Shown: positions 53,701 through 63,060 of the stretch, in pieces
Layout of the letters: every line of letters starts with the position of its first letter
Position numbering within the stretch: position 1 is the stretch's first letter
Origin: Melioribacteraceae bacterium
GTDB lineage: Bacteria > Bacteroidota > Ignavibacteria > Ignavibacteriales > Melioribacteraceae
Length of the DNA stretch: 64,000 nucleotides
Assembly (NCBI GenBank): GCA_016342755.1
Contig: JAEINS010000001.1
Location: forward strand, 310,001-374,000
Reading direction: 5' to 3'
Translations under genes and position numbers: made by a program
The notes under the pieces: model-generated
Told to the model about the DNA's origin: nothing
The model's input: the letters and a program-made list of their open reading frames with translations, nothing else
Database searches by the model: none

Positions 53701-54357
53701 GTGAAGAAGAATTTCTTATTGATATTATCACTAAGTCTGAATGTAATATTAGTGGCAGTTATAATTTATCAGATTAAATTTAGCAGTTGTGCTATATCAG
53801 ATGAAACGGTGGTTGAAAAAGAGAATCCGTTAGAAACAGCAAATATTGTTATACTTGGTAATTCAATTACATATCAGGGTAACTGGCAAGAGGTGCTTGA
53901 TCGGAAAGATGTTTTTAACGGCGGCAAACCGGGATGGACTACTGAGCAGTTGTCTTGGGTGATAAAGAATTTTATAACTCCATATAAACCAAAACTCTGT
54001 TTCTTTACTGGTGGTATTAACGATTATACGTTAGGTATTCCGACTGAGCGAATTTATAAGAATATGTGTATGGTTATGGATTCGATTAAAAATGTAGGAA
54101 CAAGTCCAGTATTCCAAACACCTCTTTACCAGCGATACAATACAAAAACAAATTCTGAACTTGACAAATTAAATACAGATATGGAGAAGTTCTGTGCAGA
54201 ACGTGGATATGATTTTGTTGATCTTCGTCCGTTTTTATGTAGGGATGGGGATATTATAGATGAATATGTTCAAGATGACAACACGCACCTACAACCTGAA
54301 GCTTATCCTCAGTGGGCTAAGGCAATTCAACCAATTATTAAAAAGTATAATTTATAA
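53701..54357 (+). CDS. Membrane-anchored SGNH/GDSL hydrolase
   Basis: 218 residues, GTG start behind a strong AGGAGAAA site. A hydrophobic N-terminal helix (4-23) probably anchors it. SGNH blocks: ILGNSITYQG with the nucleophile serine near 55, GGIND, and the C-terminal DNTHLQPEAYPQW carrying Asp and His. Such proteins are often carbohydrate acetylesterases or, in other contexts, lysophospholipases. Position just ahead of a GH140 and a DUF5060 gene favours deacylation of the same polysaccharide. The substrate is unproven. Confidence 0.82.
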   Translation: MKKNFLLILSLSLNVILVAVIIYQIKFSSCAISDETVVEKENPLETANIVILGNSITYQGNWQEVLDRKDVFNGGKPGWTTEQLSWVIKNFITPYKPKLCFFTGGINDYTLGIPTERIYKNMCMVMDSIKNVGTSPVFQTPLYQRYNTKTNSELDKLNTDMEKFCAERGYDFVDLRPFLCRDGDIIDEYVQDDNTHLQPEAYPQWAKAIQPIIKKYNL

Positions 54358-54375
54358 TAAATCCAAGGTATTAAT

Positions 54376-55716
54376 ATGTCAAAGTATTTTCTATCTATTT
54401 TCTTTATTCTACTTTTTTCTATTTCAGTTGTTTTTAGTCAATCACTTAAAATTTCGGATAATGGCAGATATTTACAATATGAAAATGGGGATCCATTTTT
54501 TTACTTAGGAGATACTGCTTGGGAATTATTCCATCGTTTAAATAAAGAAGAAGCTGATCTTTATCTTCAAAATCGTGCCGATAAAGGCTTTACAGTTATT
54601 CAAGCAGTTGTACTTGCTGAACTTGAGGGTTTGACTGTTCCAAATCCATATGGAGAGCTTCCTTTAGTTGATCTAGATCCAACAAAACCAAACGAAAAGT
54701 ATTTTGAACATGTTGATTACATTGTGAACAAGGCTGAGGAGCTGGGGCTTTTTATAGGAATGCTTCCAACTTGGGGTGATAAATTTAATAAAAAATGGGG
54801 AGTGGGTCCTGAAATATTTACTCCCGATAATGCTGAAGTATTTGGTGAGTACGTTGGAAATCGATATAAAGATAAACCGATAATTTGGATTTTAGGTGGA
54901 GATAGAAATTGTGAAGATCAAGAAGATTTTGATATTATTGATGCAATGGCTAAAGGTTTAGAAAAAGGTCATAATGGAAATCAACTAATGACATATCATC
55001 CGCAAGGAGGAACAAATTCTTCAGAGTGGTTTCATGATAAAACTTGGCTGGATTTTAATATGTTTCAGTCAGGTCATTCGCATCTAGATGATCCACTTGA
55101 CTATAAATTCCACGGAATTAATTATGATCTTCTACCTATTAAACCAACACTAAATGGAGAACCTTGTTATGAAGATCATCCAGTAAACTGGCTGCAAAAT
55201 GGTGAGACAAACTGGTTTACAGATTTAAATACTCGTAAAGCTGCATATTGGTCTATGTTTGCCGGAGCTTGTGGTCACACATTTGGTAATCATAATATTT
55301 GGCAAATGTGGCAACAAGATCGTTATCCTATTTCTTGGGCAAGAACAAATTGGAAAGAAGCCTTGGATTATCCGGGTGCGCTTCAGATGAAATATATGAA
55401 AGAACTATTTGAATCACTTGATTGGCAAAATTTAATTCCAGATCAAACTATCATTCTAAATGAAAATAAAGAAAACAAAATGTACCAGATGGCAATGATT
55501 TCTAGGAATTCGAATTTGATTATTGCTTATACTCCCTATGGAATAGAGATTGCGATAGATGCAACAAAGCTTAAAATTGAAAAATTCAGTGCATTCTGGT
55601 TTAATACTAGAGATAGTAAAAGAACTGTAATTGGAGAATTTGATAACACAAAGTCACTCACGTTCAAACCATTATCTCACGGGGAAGGAAGTGATTGGGT
55701 ATTGATTCTAAAATAA
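54376..55716 (+). CDS. GH140-like (DUF4038) glycoside hydrolase B
   Basis: 446 residues with a signal peptide (about 1-20, VFSQ). Same family as the gene at 39605: FFYLGDTAWELFHRLNKEEADLYL, FTVIQAVVLAE, WILGGDRN with D176, LNGEPCYEDHP with E262, WSMFAGACGHTFGNHNIWQ, and a C-terminal SAFWFNTRDSK domain. Asp and Glu fit the GH140 catalytic pair. It sits 18 bases after the SGNH gene and 16 before the DUF5060 gene. Compared with its surroundings it uses few GGC and GCC codons, which may mark a later acquisition. Two GH140 genes in one locus suggest two distinct linkages. Confidence 0.83.
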   Translation: MSKYFLSIFFILLFSISVVFSQSLKISDNGRYLQYENGDPFFYLGDTAWELFHRLNKEEADLYLQNRADKGFTVIQAVVLAELEGLTVPNPYGELPLVDLDPTKPNEKYFEHVDYIVNKAEELGLFIGMLPTWGDKFNKKWGVGPEIFTPDNAEVFGEYVGNRYKDKPIIWILGGDRNCEDQEDFDIIDAMAKGLEKGHNGNQLMTYHPQGGTNSSEWFHDKTWLDFNMFQSGHSHLDDPLDYKFHGINYDLLPIKPTLNGEPCYEDHPVNWLQNGETNWFTDLNTRKAAYWSMFAGACGHTFGNHNIWQMWQQDRYPISWARTNWKEALDYPGALQMKYMKELFESLDWQNLIPDQTIILNENKENKMYQMAMISRNSNLIIAYTPYGIEIAIDATKLKIEKFSAFWFNTRDSKRTVIGEFDNTKSLTFKPLSHGEGSDWVLILK

Positions 55717-55732
55717 AAAGTATAGAGATTAT

Positions 55733-57325
55733 ATGAAAAAATTATTGTTTATAACACTTGTATTATTAGTAACAAACATATCTTTTGGTCAGCAGAAATA
55801 TGAAACTGAAAAGTGGAAAGTTGTTGATCTAAAATTTCATTTGAATGAAAAAGTCGATAAACCTCTTGATCTTAATTTTGGAGCAGTTATTGTTAATGAG
55901 AAAGGAATAACTCAAACTATTCCCGGCTTTTTTAACGGTGATAGTGAGTGGATAGTTCGTTACTGTCCAGATTTTGAAGGGGCTTACACTTATACAACAT
56001 ATTCTTCAAATCCCACTCTTTCTGGATTGAAAGGTGATATTGAAGTAACTGAAAATAAAAACCCAAACCAGCATGGACCAATTGTCATTTCTAAAAAAGA
56101 TAAACAAAAATTTTCGTACGCTGATGGGACAGAATATTTTCTATTGGCATTTGAGCTTGATTGGCTTTTTGCTCTAGATGCGGAAAACAAAGACGATATT
56201 CCATTAACTAAAGAAATTATATCTCATGTAGCTGAAAACAATTTTAATCAAATAGTGATGAATGTTTACGCTTATGATGCAGCATGGGGAGAAAAGGATA
56301 AAATTGCTCCCGAGCATAATTTTTCAAAACCAAGAGTTTTTCCTTTTGGAGGAACAAATGATAAGCCAGATTTCACAACTCTTAATATCGATTTTTTCAA
56401 ACATCTCGATCGCGTAATATCGCATTTAAATGAGAAAGAAATAGTTTCGCATCTAATGATTTACGTTTGGAACAAGTTTGTTAGTTGGCCTGAACCTGAT
56501 AGCAAAGAAGACAATCTCTATTTTGATTATGTGATAAAAAGATATCAAGCTTATCCAAATTTAATATGGGATATTTCTAAAGAAGCTTTGGCTTACGGCA
56601 GGGATGATATGAATTATATAACCCGCAGAATAGATCGATTAAGAAAGCTTGATGGACACGGAAGATTGTTATCAGTTCATGATTATTCTTATTGTGCAAA
56701 TTTTCCTGATAAAGTTGATTTTATTTCGATACAAGAATGGCGTCCAAATATTTATAATGAAATGCTTTCAAAACTTGAACTGCATAAAAACAAACCAATC
56801 TTTAATATAGAGCATGGCGGTTATGAAAAATCGATTTACTCTATATTTGATGGTGCTTACACAGATGCTATAACTTGCTTAGATAGAAATTATAAATGTA
56901 TTTTTGCTGGAACATATTCGACTTATTATTGGCAAAATACCTCATGGTATAATGTGGTATTTGATCCATTTTCATTGCCAGTCGAAAATCAGCCAAAATT
57001 TGAATACTATAAATATTTAACTCGATTTTTTGAGAAATATAACTACTCGGAACTACAACCAAATCAATTTTTCTTTTCTACTTATGGACTAACTGATAAT
57101 AACAAACTCTTTTTGTTCTATGTTTCTGATGGAGTCGAAGTAATTCAAGGGCAGGCTAAAGTATTAAAGAGTAAGAAAGTTTCAGTAACATGGTTTAACC
57201 CATTAACTGGAAATTATTTGAAAGGAGAAGATAGAGATTTTGGAACTGGCGATTGGTTGCATTTCCCAAAACCTAATGAAATAGAAAGTCCCATTGCAAT
57301 TGCAATATTGGAAGTTATTGAATAA
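55733..57325 (+). CDS. DUF5060-containing putative glycoside hydrolase
   Basis: 530 residues with a signal peptide (about 1-19, SFGQ). An N-terminal beta-sandwich of DUF5060 type (about 22-110; PGFFNGDSEWIVRYCPDFEGAYTYTTYS) precedes a TIM-barrel-like part (FSYADGTEYFLLAFELDWLFAL, HLMIYVWNK, NLIWDISKEALAYG, FISIQEWRPN, IFNIEHGGYEKS) and a small C-terminal beta domain (VTWFNPLTGNY) like that of the GH140 proteins. E in DISKEA and E in NIEHGG are candidate catalytic acids. The build resembles the GH140/DUF4038 neighbourhood but with different motifs. Activity unknown; a retaining glycosidase is the best guess. Confidence 0.7.
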   Translation: MKKLLFITLVLLVTNISFGQQKYETEKWKVVDLKFHLNEKVDKPLDLNFGAVIVNEKGITQTIPGFFNGDSEWIVRYCPDFEGAYTYTTYSSNPTLSGLKGDIEVTENKNPNQHGPIVISKKDKQKFSYADGTEYFLLAFELDWLFALDAENKDDIPLTKEIISHVAENNFNQIVMNVYAYDAAWGEKDKIAPEHNFSKPRVFPFGGTNDKPDFTTLNIDFFKHLDRVISHLNEKEIVSHLMIYVWNKFVSWPEPDSKEDNLYFDYVIKRYQAYPNLIWDISKEALAYGRDDMNYITRRIDRLRKLDGHGRLLSVHDYSYCANFPDKVDFISIQEWRPNIYNEMLSKLELHKNKPIFNIEHGGYEKSIYSIFDGAYTDAITCLDRNYKCIFAGTYSTYYWQNTSWYNVVFDPFSLPVENQPKFEYYKYLTRFFEKYNYSELQPNQFFFSTYGLTDNNKLFLFYVSDGVEVIQGQAKVLKSKKVSVTWFNPLTGNYLKGEDRDFGTGDWLHFPKPNEIESPIAIAILEVIE

Positions 57326-57345
57326 TTAAATAGAGAAAAGTAATT

Positions 57346-58416
57346 ATGAAAAAAAGTTTTTTGTGTTTATTAATCATTTCAATTATAACCGCATGTTCAG
57401 TTCCCCAAAAGACTAATAATAATATTGTTGATTCGATCAGATTTTTTTCAGATCAAAGCTTTTGGAATCAACCTATTGCAAAAGATGTAAAAATTGATGA
57501 GCGAAGTGATTATTGGATTAATCTTCTTGAACGTGATCCGAGTGGTGAAAACTTCGGGCTTAATGTAGATGCATATACAATACCTATTTACGAAGTCGAC
57601 AGCACTATAAAACGAATAACAATAAAACAGATTACAAGTTTGTTAAATGAAAAAGGGGAAGTCGATTGTGAATTTGGACATTCAATAAAATTTGATGAAT
57701 TGAAATTCCCGATGCCTGATCATGTAATTCCTTCGCCAGGTGCGGATCAGCATCTTGCGGTTTTTGATCGTAAGAGTAATCTGATTTGGGATATGTTTCT
57801 TGTAAAAAAGGATAAAGACGGAGCGTGGGAAAGCGCAACCGGAATGGTTTATCCCCTAGATGGTACCGGAGTTTTTAATAAAGATGAGTTCAACGTTCAA
57901 GTTGGAACTTCTATTCACGGGCATGGGCCGGGCGTTGCAGCTGGAATGCCGATTGTAGCTGGTGTAATTAGGTATGATGAAATTAAGCAGGGAAAGATAA
58001 ATCATAAACTTTCCGGTGCGTTAAGATATACTGCTTATCAGGAGTTTGTATTCCCGGCAGTGTGGACTGATGGAAATTTTGAAGGCGGAATTCCTGAAGG
58101 TGCTGTTATTCAGTTGGATCCAGAACTCGATTTATCAGCTTTTGATTTGACAACTGAGGAAAAGATTGTTGCAAAGGCAATGCAGGAATATGGCATTGTG
58201 ATTGTCGATTTCAGCGAAGGATCTACAATTAGAGCAGAGTATCTGGATAAATCGAGAGGTCTTTCCTGGAATGGCAAATTACGGGGATGGAAAGATCCGG
58301 GTGGAATAAAAACAATACCGGTAAGTAATTATCGAGTTTTAGAAGTTGGAGAAACATTCAAAGGCGGCGATAAGGAAAAGAAGTTTTTTACAGAAAAATT
58401 ATATTTTATTGAGTAA
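57346..58416 (+). CDS. Uncharacterised periplasmic lipoprotein
   Basis: 356 residues with a lipobox (IITACS). I do not recognise the family by name. Visible blocks are FFSDQSFWNQPIAKD, a central DQHLAVFDRKSNLIWDMFLV, HGHGPGVAAGMPIVAGVIRYDEIKQGKINHKLSGALRYT, and RGLSWNGKLRGW. The short conserved histidines and aspartates (ADQH, IHGHG) could form an active site. Similar text occurs in secreted proteins of other soil and aquatic bacteria as far as I recall, without known function. It is 20 bases downstream of the DUF5060 gene, so it probably acts on the same glycan, as an enzyme or binding protein. Confidence 0.6.
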   Translation: MKKSFLCLLIISIITACSVPQKTNNNIVDSIRFFSDQSFWNQPIAKDVKIDERSDYWINLLERDPSGENFGLNVDAYTIPIYEVDSTIKRITIKQITSLLNEKGEVDCEFGHSIKFDELKFPMPDHVIPSPGADQHLAVFDRKSNLIWDMFLVKKDKDGAWESATGMVYPLDGTGVFNKDEFNVQVGTSIHGHGPGVAAGMPIVAGVIRYDEIKQGKINHKLSGALRYTAYQEFVFPAVWTDGNFEGGIPEGAVIQLDPELDLSAFDLTTEEKIVAKAMQEYGIVIVDFSEGSTIRAEYLDKSRGLSWNGKLRGWKDPGGIKTIPVSNYRVLEVGETFKGGDKEKKFFTEKLYFIE

Positions 58417-58490
58417 AAATATATTGTGAATTATTAGTTAAAGTATTGTGCAATTGAAAGAAATCAAATAAAAAAATAAGATTTAAAATT

Positions 58491-60518
58491 ATGACAAAAG
58501 AAATTTCTAGAAATGTTTTATTGGGTTTATGTTTGTTATTTTCAACAATATTTTCTTCAGACTTTAATTATGAAAATTATGGCTTGGAAAATAAGGAATC
58601 AGGCTGGAAAGTATTTGAAGATGGAACATATAGTTTTTTATATAATGAGATTTTATTGGATAAATGTTTTCCTTCTATCAATGGGAATTCAATTAGACCA
58701 ATATCATTTAAAATTAAAAATAGTAATGATAAATCAGAAATAATTTACACTTTAAACGAAGGTGAAATTTCAGTACAGCTTTCAGAAGAGAAAGGTATGT
58801 TTGTTGTTGAAACCTGTTTGAAAGGATTTCGAAAACCAATTTATTCGGTTTGCCCGATTGCATCGGCTGAGATTACTGGTGCTAATCGATTCTACAGACA
58901 AGGGTTTGGATTTGCCGGACCTAGCGGGGTGATGGAAATTCCTAAGCCGATAGAAAAATTAGAATGGTCTGCCGATCTGAAGGAAAATGTATGGTCATAT
59001 GATAGTTATCTTTTTTCCGGTTTGATTTCAGAAAATAACAGTACAATAGTTTTATCGGTATTTGATAATAAAAACTTTTTACATAGGTCAACATTCTATA
59101 ATAGACAATATCGGTATGGCCTTATTGATAAGTATAAAGATACTGATAAAATATATTTGGATTCCGGTTTTGAACTTGAAGGAATTGAATTTGAAAATGA
59201 TAATATAATTCTCCCAAAAATATTTTTTCAAACGGGAGATAACCCATATAAAACCTTTAGACAGCATGCTGTAAATATGAAAAACGCGAATGATATTGAT
59301 CTTAATATTTCACCAAGAAAATATTTTTGCTCATGGTATGAATTTCAAAAAGAATTTTCTGACAGCATTTTAACCGGTCTATTAGAAGGCCTATCTAAAA
59401 TGGATGAACGCCATACACTTCAAACAATTCAACTTGATGATGGTTATGCTTATTATGGCGATTGGCTTTCTCCGACAGAGAAATATCCTAAAGGACTTTC
59501 GCAAAGTATTTCTAAAATTATAAACGCCGGTTATAACGCGGGAATATGGGTTGCTCCCTATATGGTTAGCTCAAAAAGTTTTATTTTTAATGAGCATAAA
59601 GACTGGCTTCTAAAAGATGCGTCGGGGCAAATAATTCTGGAATGGGATAATAAAGACGAGCAGGTTTATGTTTTAGATTCCAGTAATCCTGACGCGTTTA
59701 ACTATCTGCGAAAAGTTTTTAAAGAATTTAAGCAAATGGGAATTTCAACTTTTAAGACAGACTTTATGGATTGGGGAATGCGTGATTCTAAGTCTGTCAC
59801 AAGATCAGTTCCGGGTAAAACATCTGTTCAGTATTTTGTAGATGTTTTAGAAATGATACGTGAAGAGATTGGCGGGGATAGTTATTGGTTAGGCTGCATT
59901 TCTCCCTTTCAGCCAATGGTCGGGTTTGTTGATGGAATGCGTTTAAGCAATGATGTTGGGCATAACTGGTCTTATGAAAGTACAGGAAATATGTTTAGGG
60001 AATTATCTGCCGGACAGTTTTTTAATAATGTACTTTGGCAAAATGATCCGGATGTTCTTTACTTACGGGATTATTCCACAGAATTCACAAAGTCACAAAA
60101 GACAACTATAGCTTTATTTGATGGAATGCTTGGCGGTACTTTAACAACTTCATGCCGTTTCCCGACACTGACAAAAGAGAATTTGAAGCTGTGGGATTTT
60201 GTCCGGTTTTCATCGGAACGATTTACAGCGGCAATGCCATTTTGGGCTGTTAATAGTGATGTTCTTGTCTTAGTGAAAAAAAGTAATGATGTATCAATTG
60301 TACTATTTACAAATATTTCTGACAAACCAATAAAAGCGGAATATTATGTTAAAGATATTTGCGATATTGAAAATGCTTTTTGCTTTGAATATAATTTGAT
60401 TGATAAAAAAGAACCTGGAAAACTTTCAAAAATAAATGTAGAGTTGAATCCATACGAGAGCAGACTGGTATATTTAAGCGGTTCTGAAAAACTGCCGGGA
60501 ATTAATAAGAAAGATTAA
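58491..60518 (+). CDS. GH36-like alpha-galactosidase-type enzyme, exported
   Basis: 675 residues with a hydrophobic N-terminus (signal peptide about 1-24). After a beta-rich N-terminal domain the TIM barrel has TIQLDDGYAYYGDW, YNAGIWVAPYMV, the nucleophile D424 in FKTDFMDWG, and D488 in RLSNDVG as acid/base, the two GH36/GH27 clan-D aspartates. CISPFQPMVGFVDG and the C-terminal beta domain complete the fold. By family it releases alpha-linked galactose (or alpha-N-acetylgalactosamine), which would feed galK/galT. A weak A-rich site precedes the ATG. Specificity cannot be fixed by eye. Confidence 0.83.
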   Translation: MTKEISRNVLLGLCLLFSTIFSSDFNYENYGLENKESGWKVFEDGTYSFLYNEILLDKCFPSINGNSIRPISFKIKNSNDKSEIIYTLNEGEISVQLSEEKGMFVVETCLKGFRKPIYSVCPIASAEITGANRFYRQGFGFAGPSGVMEIPKPIEKLEWSADLKENVWSYDSYLFSGLISENNSTIVLSVFDNKNFLHRSTFYNRQYRYGLIDKYKDTDKIYLDSGFELEGIEFENDNIILPKIFFQTGDNPYKTFRQHAVNMKNANDIDLNISPRKYFCSWYEFQKEFSDSILTGLLEGLSKMDERHTLQTIQLDDGYAYYGDWLSPTEKYPKGLSQSISKIINAGYNAGIWVAPYMVSSKSFIFNEHKDWLLKDASGQIILEWDNKDEQVYVLDSSNPDAFNYLRKVFKEFKQMGISTFKTDFMDWGMRDSKSVTRSVPGKTSVQYFVDVLEMIREEIGGDSYWLGCISPFQPMVGFVDGMRLSNDVGHNWSYESTGNMFRELSAGQFFNNVLWQNDPDVLYLRDYSTEFTKSQKTTIALFDGMLGGTLTTSCRFPTLTKENLKLWDFVRFSSERFTAAMPFWAVNSDVLVLVKKSNDVSIVLFTNISDKPIKAEYYVKDICDIENAFCFEYNLIDKKEPGKLSKINVELNPYESRLVYLSGSEKLPGINKKD

Positions 60519-60556
60519 CATGGATAAAAAAAATATTCAATAAATGTGAGTTGAAA

Positions 60557-61534
60557 ATGGACAGAAGAACATTTTTAAAAAGTGCAATTGGAATAGCTGC
60601 CACAAGCAACTTAATAGCTTGTGCCGATTTATTAGGCAGTAAAAAAGAATTGTTTCAAATATCGCTGGCTGAATGGTCGTTACACAACACAATATTTGGT
60701 GAGAAACTCCAAAGTCTGGGATGGTCAGAGATGCATAAAGCTCTTAGAGAAGATTCTGAAAAGGCTTTAAGCGGTACTATATCAAATTTAGATTTCCCGG
60801 TTGTTGCCAGACAGAGGTTTGGGATTGAAGCCGTTGAATATGTGAACCAATTTTTTATTGATAAAGCTCATGATGAAAAGTACTTAACAAAGTTGAATAA
60901 TATTGTTAAACAAGAGGGCGTTAAAAATGTGCTGATAATGATTGACGCTGAGGGAAGTTTAGGAACTTCAAATGTTGAAGAAAGAAATATTGCGATTAAG
61001 AACCACTTAAAATGGGTTGACTGTGCGGCATTTCTTGGATGCCATTCTATTAGGGTAAATACTTATGGGGATGGAAGCGAAGAAGAGCAAATGAAAAATT
61101 CAGCTGATAGTCTTAATCAGCTTGCGCAGTATGGAGATAAGCAAAGTATAAATATCCTTGTTGAAAATCATGGCGGTTTCTCCAGCGATTCAAACTGGTT
61201 ATCGAAAGTAATGAAGCTTGCTGATCATAAACGGGTTGGAACTTTACCTGACTTTGGCAACTTCCCGGATGAAGCGGATATTTATAAAGAGATAAAACAG
61301 CTTATGCCATTTGCAAAAGGAGTAAGTGCTAAAAGTTCAAAGTTCGATGAAAATGGAAATGAAGTCCGTATAGATTATGAAAAGATGATGAAGATAGTTC
61401 TGGATGCCGGTTATCGCGGTTATGTTGGTATTGAGTTCGGTGGTGAAAGGGAATTTGAAGAAGATGGTATTAAAAAAACAAAAGCTCTATTGGAAAAAAC
61501 AAAGATCAGTTTGACGAAAAATTATAATTTATAA
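60557..61534 (+). CDS. Tat-exported sugar isomerase/epimerase-like TIM-barrel protein
   Basis: 325 residues from ATG 60557 (a TTG at 60551 is in frame). The N-terminus DRRTFLKSAIG is a twin-arginine signal, followed by a lipobox-like LIAC, so it is exported folded and possibly lipidated. The body is a xylose-isomerase-like TIM barrel (AP endonuclease 2 fold): VEYVNQFF, NVLIMIDAEG, IRVNTYG, ILVENHGGFSS, LPDFGNF, VGIEFGGE. E and D/H residues in these loops are the usual metal ligands. In many genomes such proteins pair with Gfo/Idh/MocA oxidoreductases, as here (26 bases to the next gene), and process oxidised sugars. Confidence 0.8.
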   Translation: MDRRTFLKSAIGIAATSNLIACADLLGSKKELFQISLAEWSLHNTIFGEKLQSLGWSEMHKALREDSEKALSGTISNLDFPVVARQRFGIEAVEYVNQFFIDKAHDEKYLTKLNNIVKQEGVKNVLIMIDAEGSLGTSNVEERNIAIKNHLKWVDCAAFLGCHSIRVNTYGDGSEEEQMKNSADSLNQLAQYGDKQSINILVENHGGFSSDSNWLSKVMKLADHKRVGTLPDFGNFPDEADIYKEIKQLMPFAKGVSAKSSKFDENGNEVRIDYEKMMKIVLDAGYRGYVGIEFGGEREFEEDGIKKTKALLEKTKISLTKNYNL

Positions 61535-61560
61535 AACTAATTTTATTGTGTGGGGTTTAT

Positions 61561-63054
61561 ATGAAAAGGAGATCGTTTATAAAAACCGCGGCAGTTGCCG
61601 CGACAGGATTTACAATTGTTAGTCCTAATATTCTTGCAGGTAAAAACTATAGTACTCCAAGTGAGAAAATTTCAGTTGCATTAATTGGTTGTGGTACACA
61701 GGGTATTAGACAGTTGATGGATCATATTACAAATGATGGAGTTAGATTTGTTGCTGTTTGTGATCCAACAAAATCAACTAACAATTACATTGAATATTTT
61801 GACGGTGAACTTAAAAATAAGATAAGAAGTTTTTTAGGTGATCAGCGTTGGGATGAAAATGAGGTAGGCTGTAGAGCTGGTCGTGAAGTGGCCAAAGAGA
61901 TTATTGAAAGATATTATTTAAATATAAGTGACGGAAAAGAAAAAATAACTTGCAGAGATTATGAAGATTATCGTGTCCTGCTTGAAAAGGAGAATGATCT
62001 TGATGCGGTTTATATAATGACACCCGATCATCATCACGCAAGTATATCTGTTGCGGCAATGCGAAAAGGTAAACATGTTATAATGCATAAACCAATGGCT
62101 ACAACTGTAGCAGAAACACGCTATGTCGCAAAAGTTGCTAAAGAAACCGGGGTTGCGACACATATGTTCTGTGCTGAGAGTATTCATACTACTCCGCTTC
62201 TTTCGGAATGGATTTGGGACGGAGCAATTGGAAATGTTACAGAAGTTCATAATTGGTCTACTCGTCCGGTATGGCCGCAAGGCTGGACAAAATATCCGGA
62301 AGAAAAAATGGATATTCCGGAAGGATTTAACTGGGATCTTTGGCTTGGCCCGGCTAAATACCGTGAGTATAATTCTGCTTATACACATTCACTTTTCCGC
62401 GGCTGGAAGGATTTTGGCACCGGAGCATTGGGCGATATGGGGCATTATAGTTTTCGTCAGATATTCCAAATGCTTAAACTTGAACTCCCGGTAAAAGTTG
62501 AAGCCAGTGCAAACATAGTCTCAGAAATTGAAAATCAATATTGGTTAGCTAAACCGACCGATATATCATATCCAAATGCTTCAATAGTACATTTTGATTT
62601 CCCGGAACGAGATGGAATGCCTCCTGTGAAATTGAACTGGTATGATGGCTGTTTACGTCCGCCGTTACCTAAAGAGTTAGAAATAGAAGGCAGAAAAATG
62701 CCTAACGAAGGTTTATTAATTGTTGGTGATAAAGGTAAAATTCTGGGAGGATTCAGAGGCGATAGTCCCCGTATTATTCCGGAAAGCAAAATGCGTGAAT
62801 ATAAAAGACCTGAAGAATATTTAGAAAGACCGATTGATGGATTTGACCAATGGGTAAACGCCTGTAAAGGCGGTAAACCTTCATCAGCCAGATTTGAAGC
62901 TGTTGCCAAACTGACTGAAACAATTTGTCTGGGAAATATTGCTTTAAGGTTTGATGACAAACTAAATTACAATTCTGAGGAAATGAGATTTGAAAATTCT
63001 GAGGAGGCTAATAATTATCTTACTAGAGAAATTAGAGATGGATGGGAGTTTTAA
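61561..63054 (+). CDS. Tat-exported Gfo/Idh/MocA-family oxidoreductase
   Basis: 497 residues from ATG 61561; the upstream TTG at 61546 only adds five residues before the twin-arginine signal KRRSFIKTAAVAATG. NAD(P)-binding Rossmann domain: VALIGCGTQGIRQL, FVAVCDPT, DAVYIMTPDHHHASISVAAMRKGKHVIMHKPMATT, where the lysine in HKPMA is the conserved EKP-type lysine. The C-terminal substrate domain contains GTGALGDMGHYSFRQ with the family histidine. Such exported proteins keep a bound nicotinamide cofactor and act on sugars or polyols in the periplasm. Together with the isomerase-like gene it suggests a periplasmic sugar-conversion step. Confidence 0.88.
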   Translation: MKRRSFIKTAAVAATGFTIVSPNILAGKNYSTPSEKISVALIGCGTQGIRQLMDHITNDGVRFVAVCDPTKSTNNYIEYFDGELKNKIRSFLGDQRWDENEVGCRAGREVAKEIIERYYLNISDGKEKITCRDYEDYRVLLEKENDLDAVYIMTPDHHHASISVAAMRKGKHVIMHKPMATTVAETRYVAKVAKETGVATHMFCAESIHTTPLLSEWIWDGAIGNVTEVHNWSTRPVWPQGWTKYPEEKMDIPEGFNWDLWLGPAKYREYNSAYTHSLFRGWKDFGTGALGDMGHYSFRQIFQMLKLELPVKVEASANIVSEIENQYWLAKPTDISYPNASIVHFDFPERDGMPPVKLNWYDGCLRPPLPKELEIEGRKMPNEGLLIVGDKGKILGGFRGDSPRIIPESKMREYKRPEEYLERPIDGFDQWVNACKGGKPSSARFEAVAKLTETICLGNIALRFDDKLNYNSEEMRFENSEEANNYLTREIRDGWEF

Positions 63055-63060
63055 TTAAGT

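Noticed and set aside
61918-62388. 156-residue minus-strand ORF inside the Gfo/Idh/MocA gene
   Set aside because: It lies antisense within a clear coding region, has Cys/Phe/Ile-rich composition typical of shadow translation and no ribosome-binding site.
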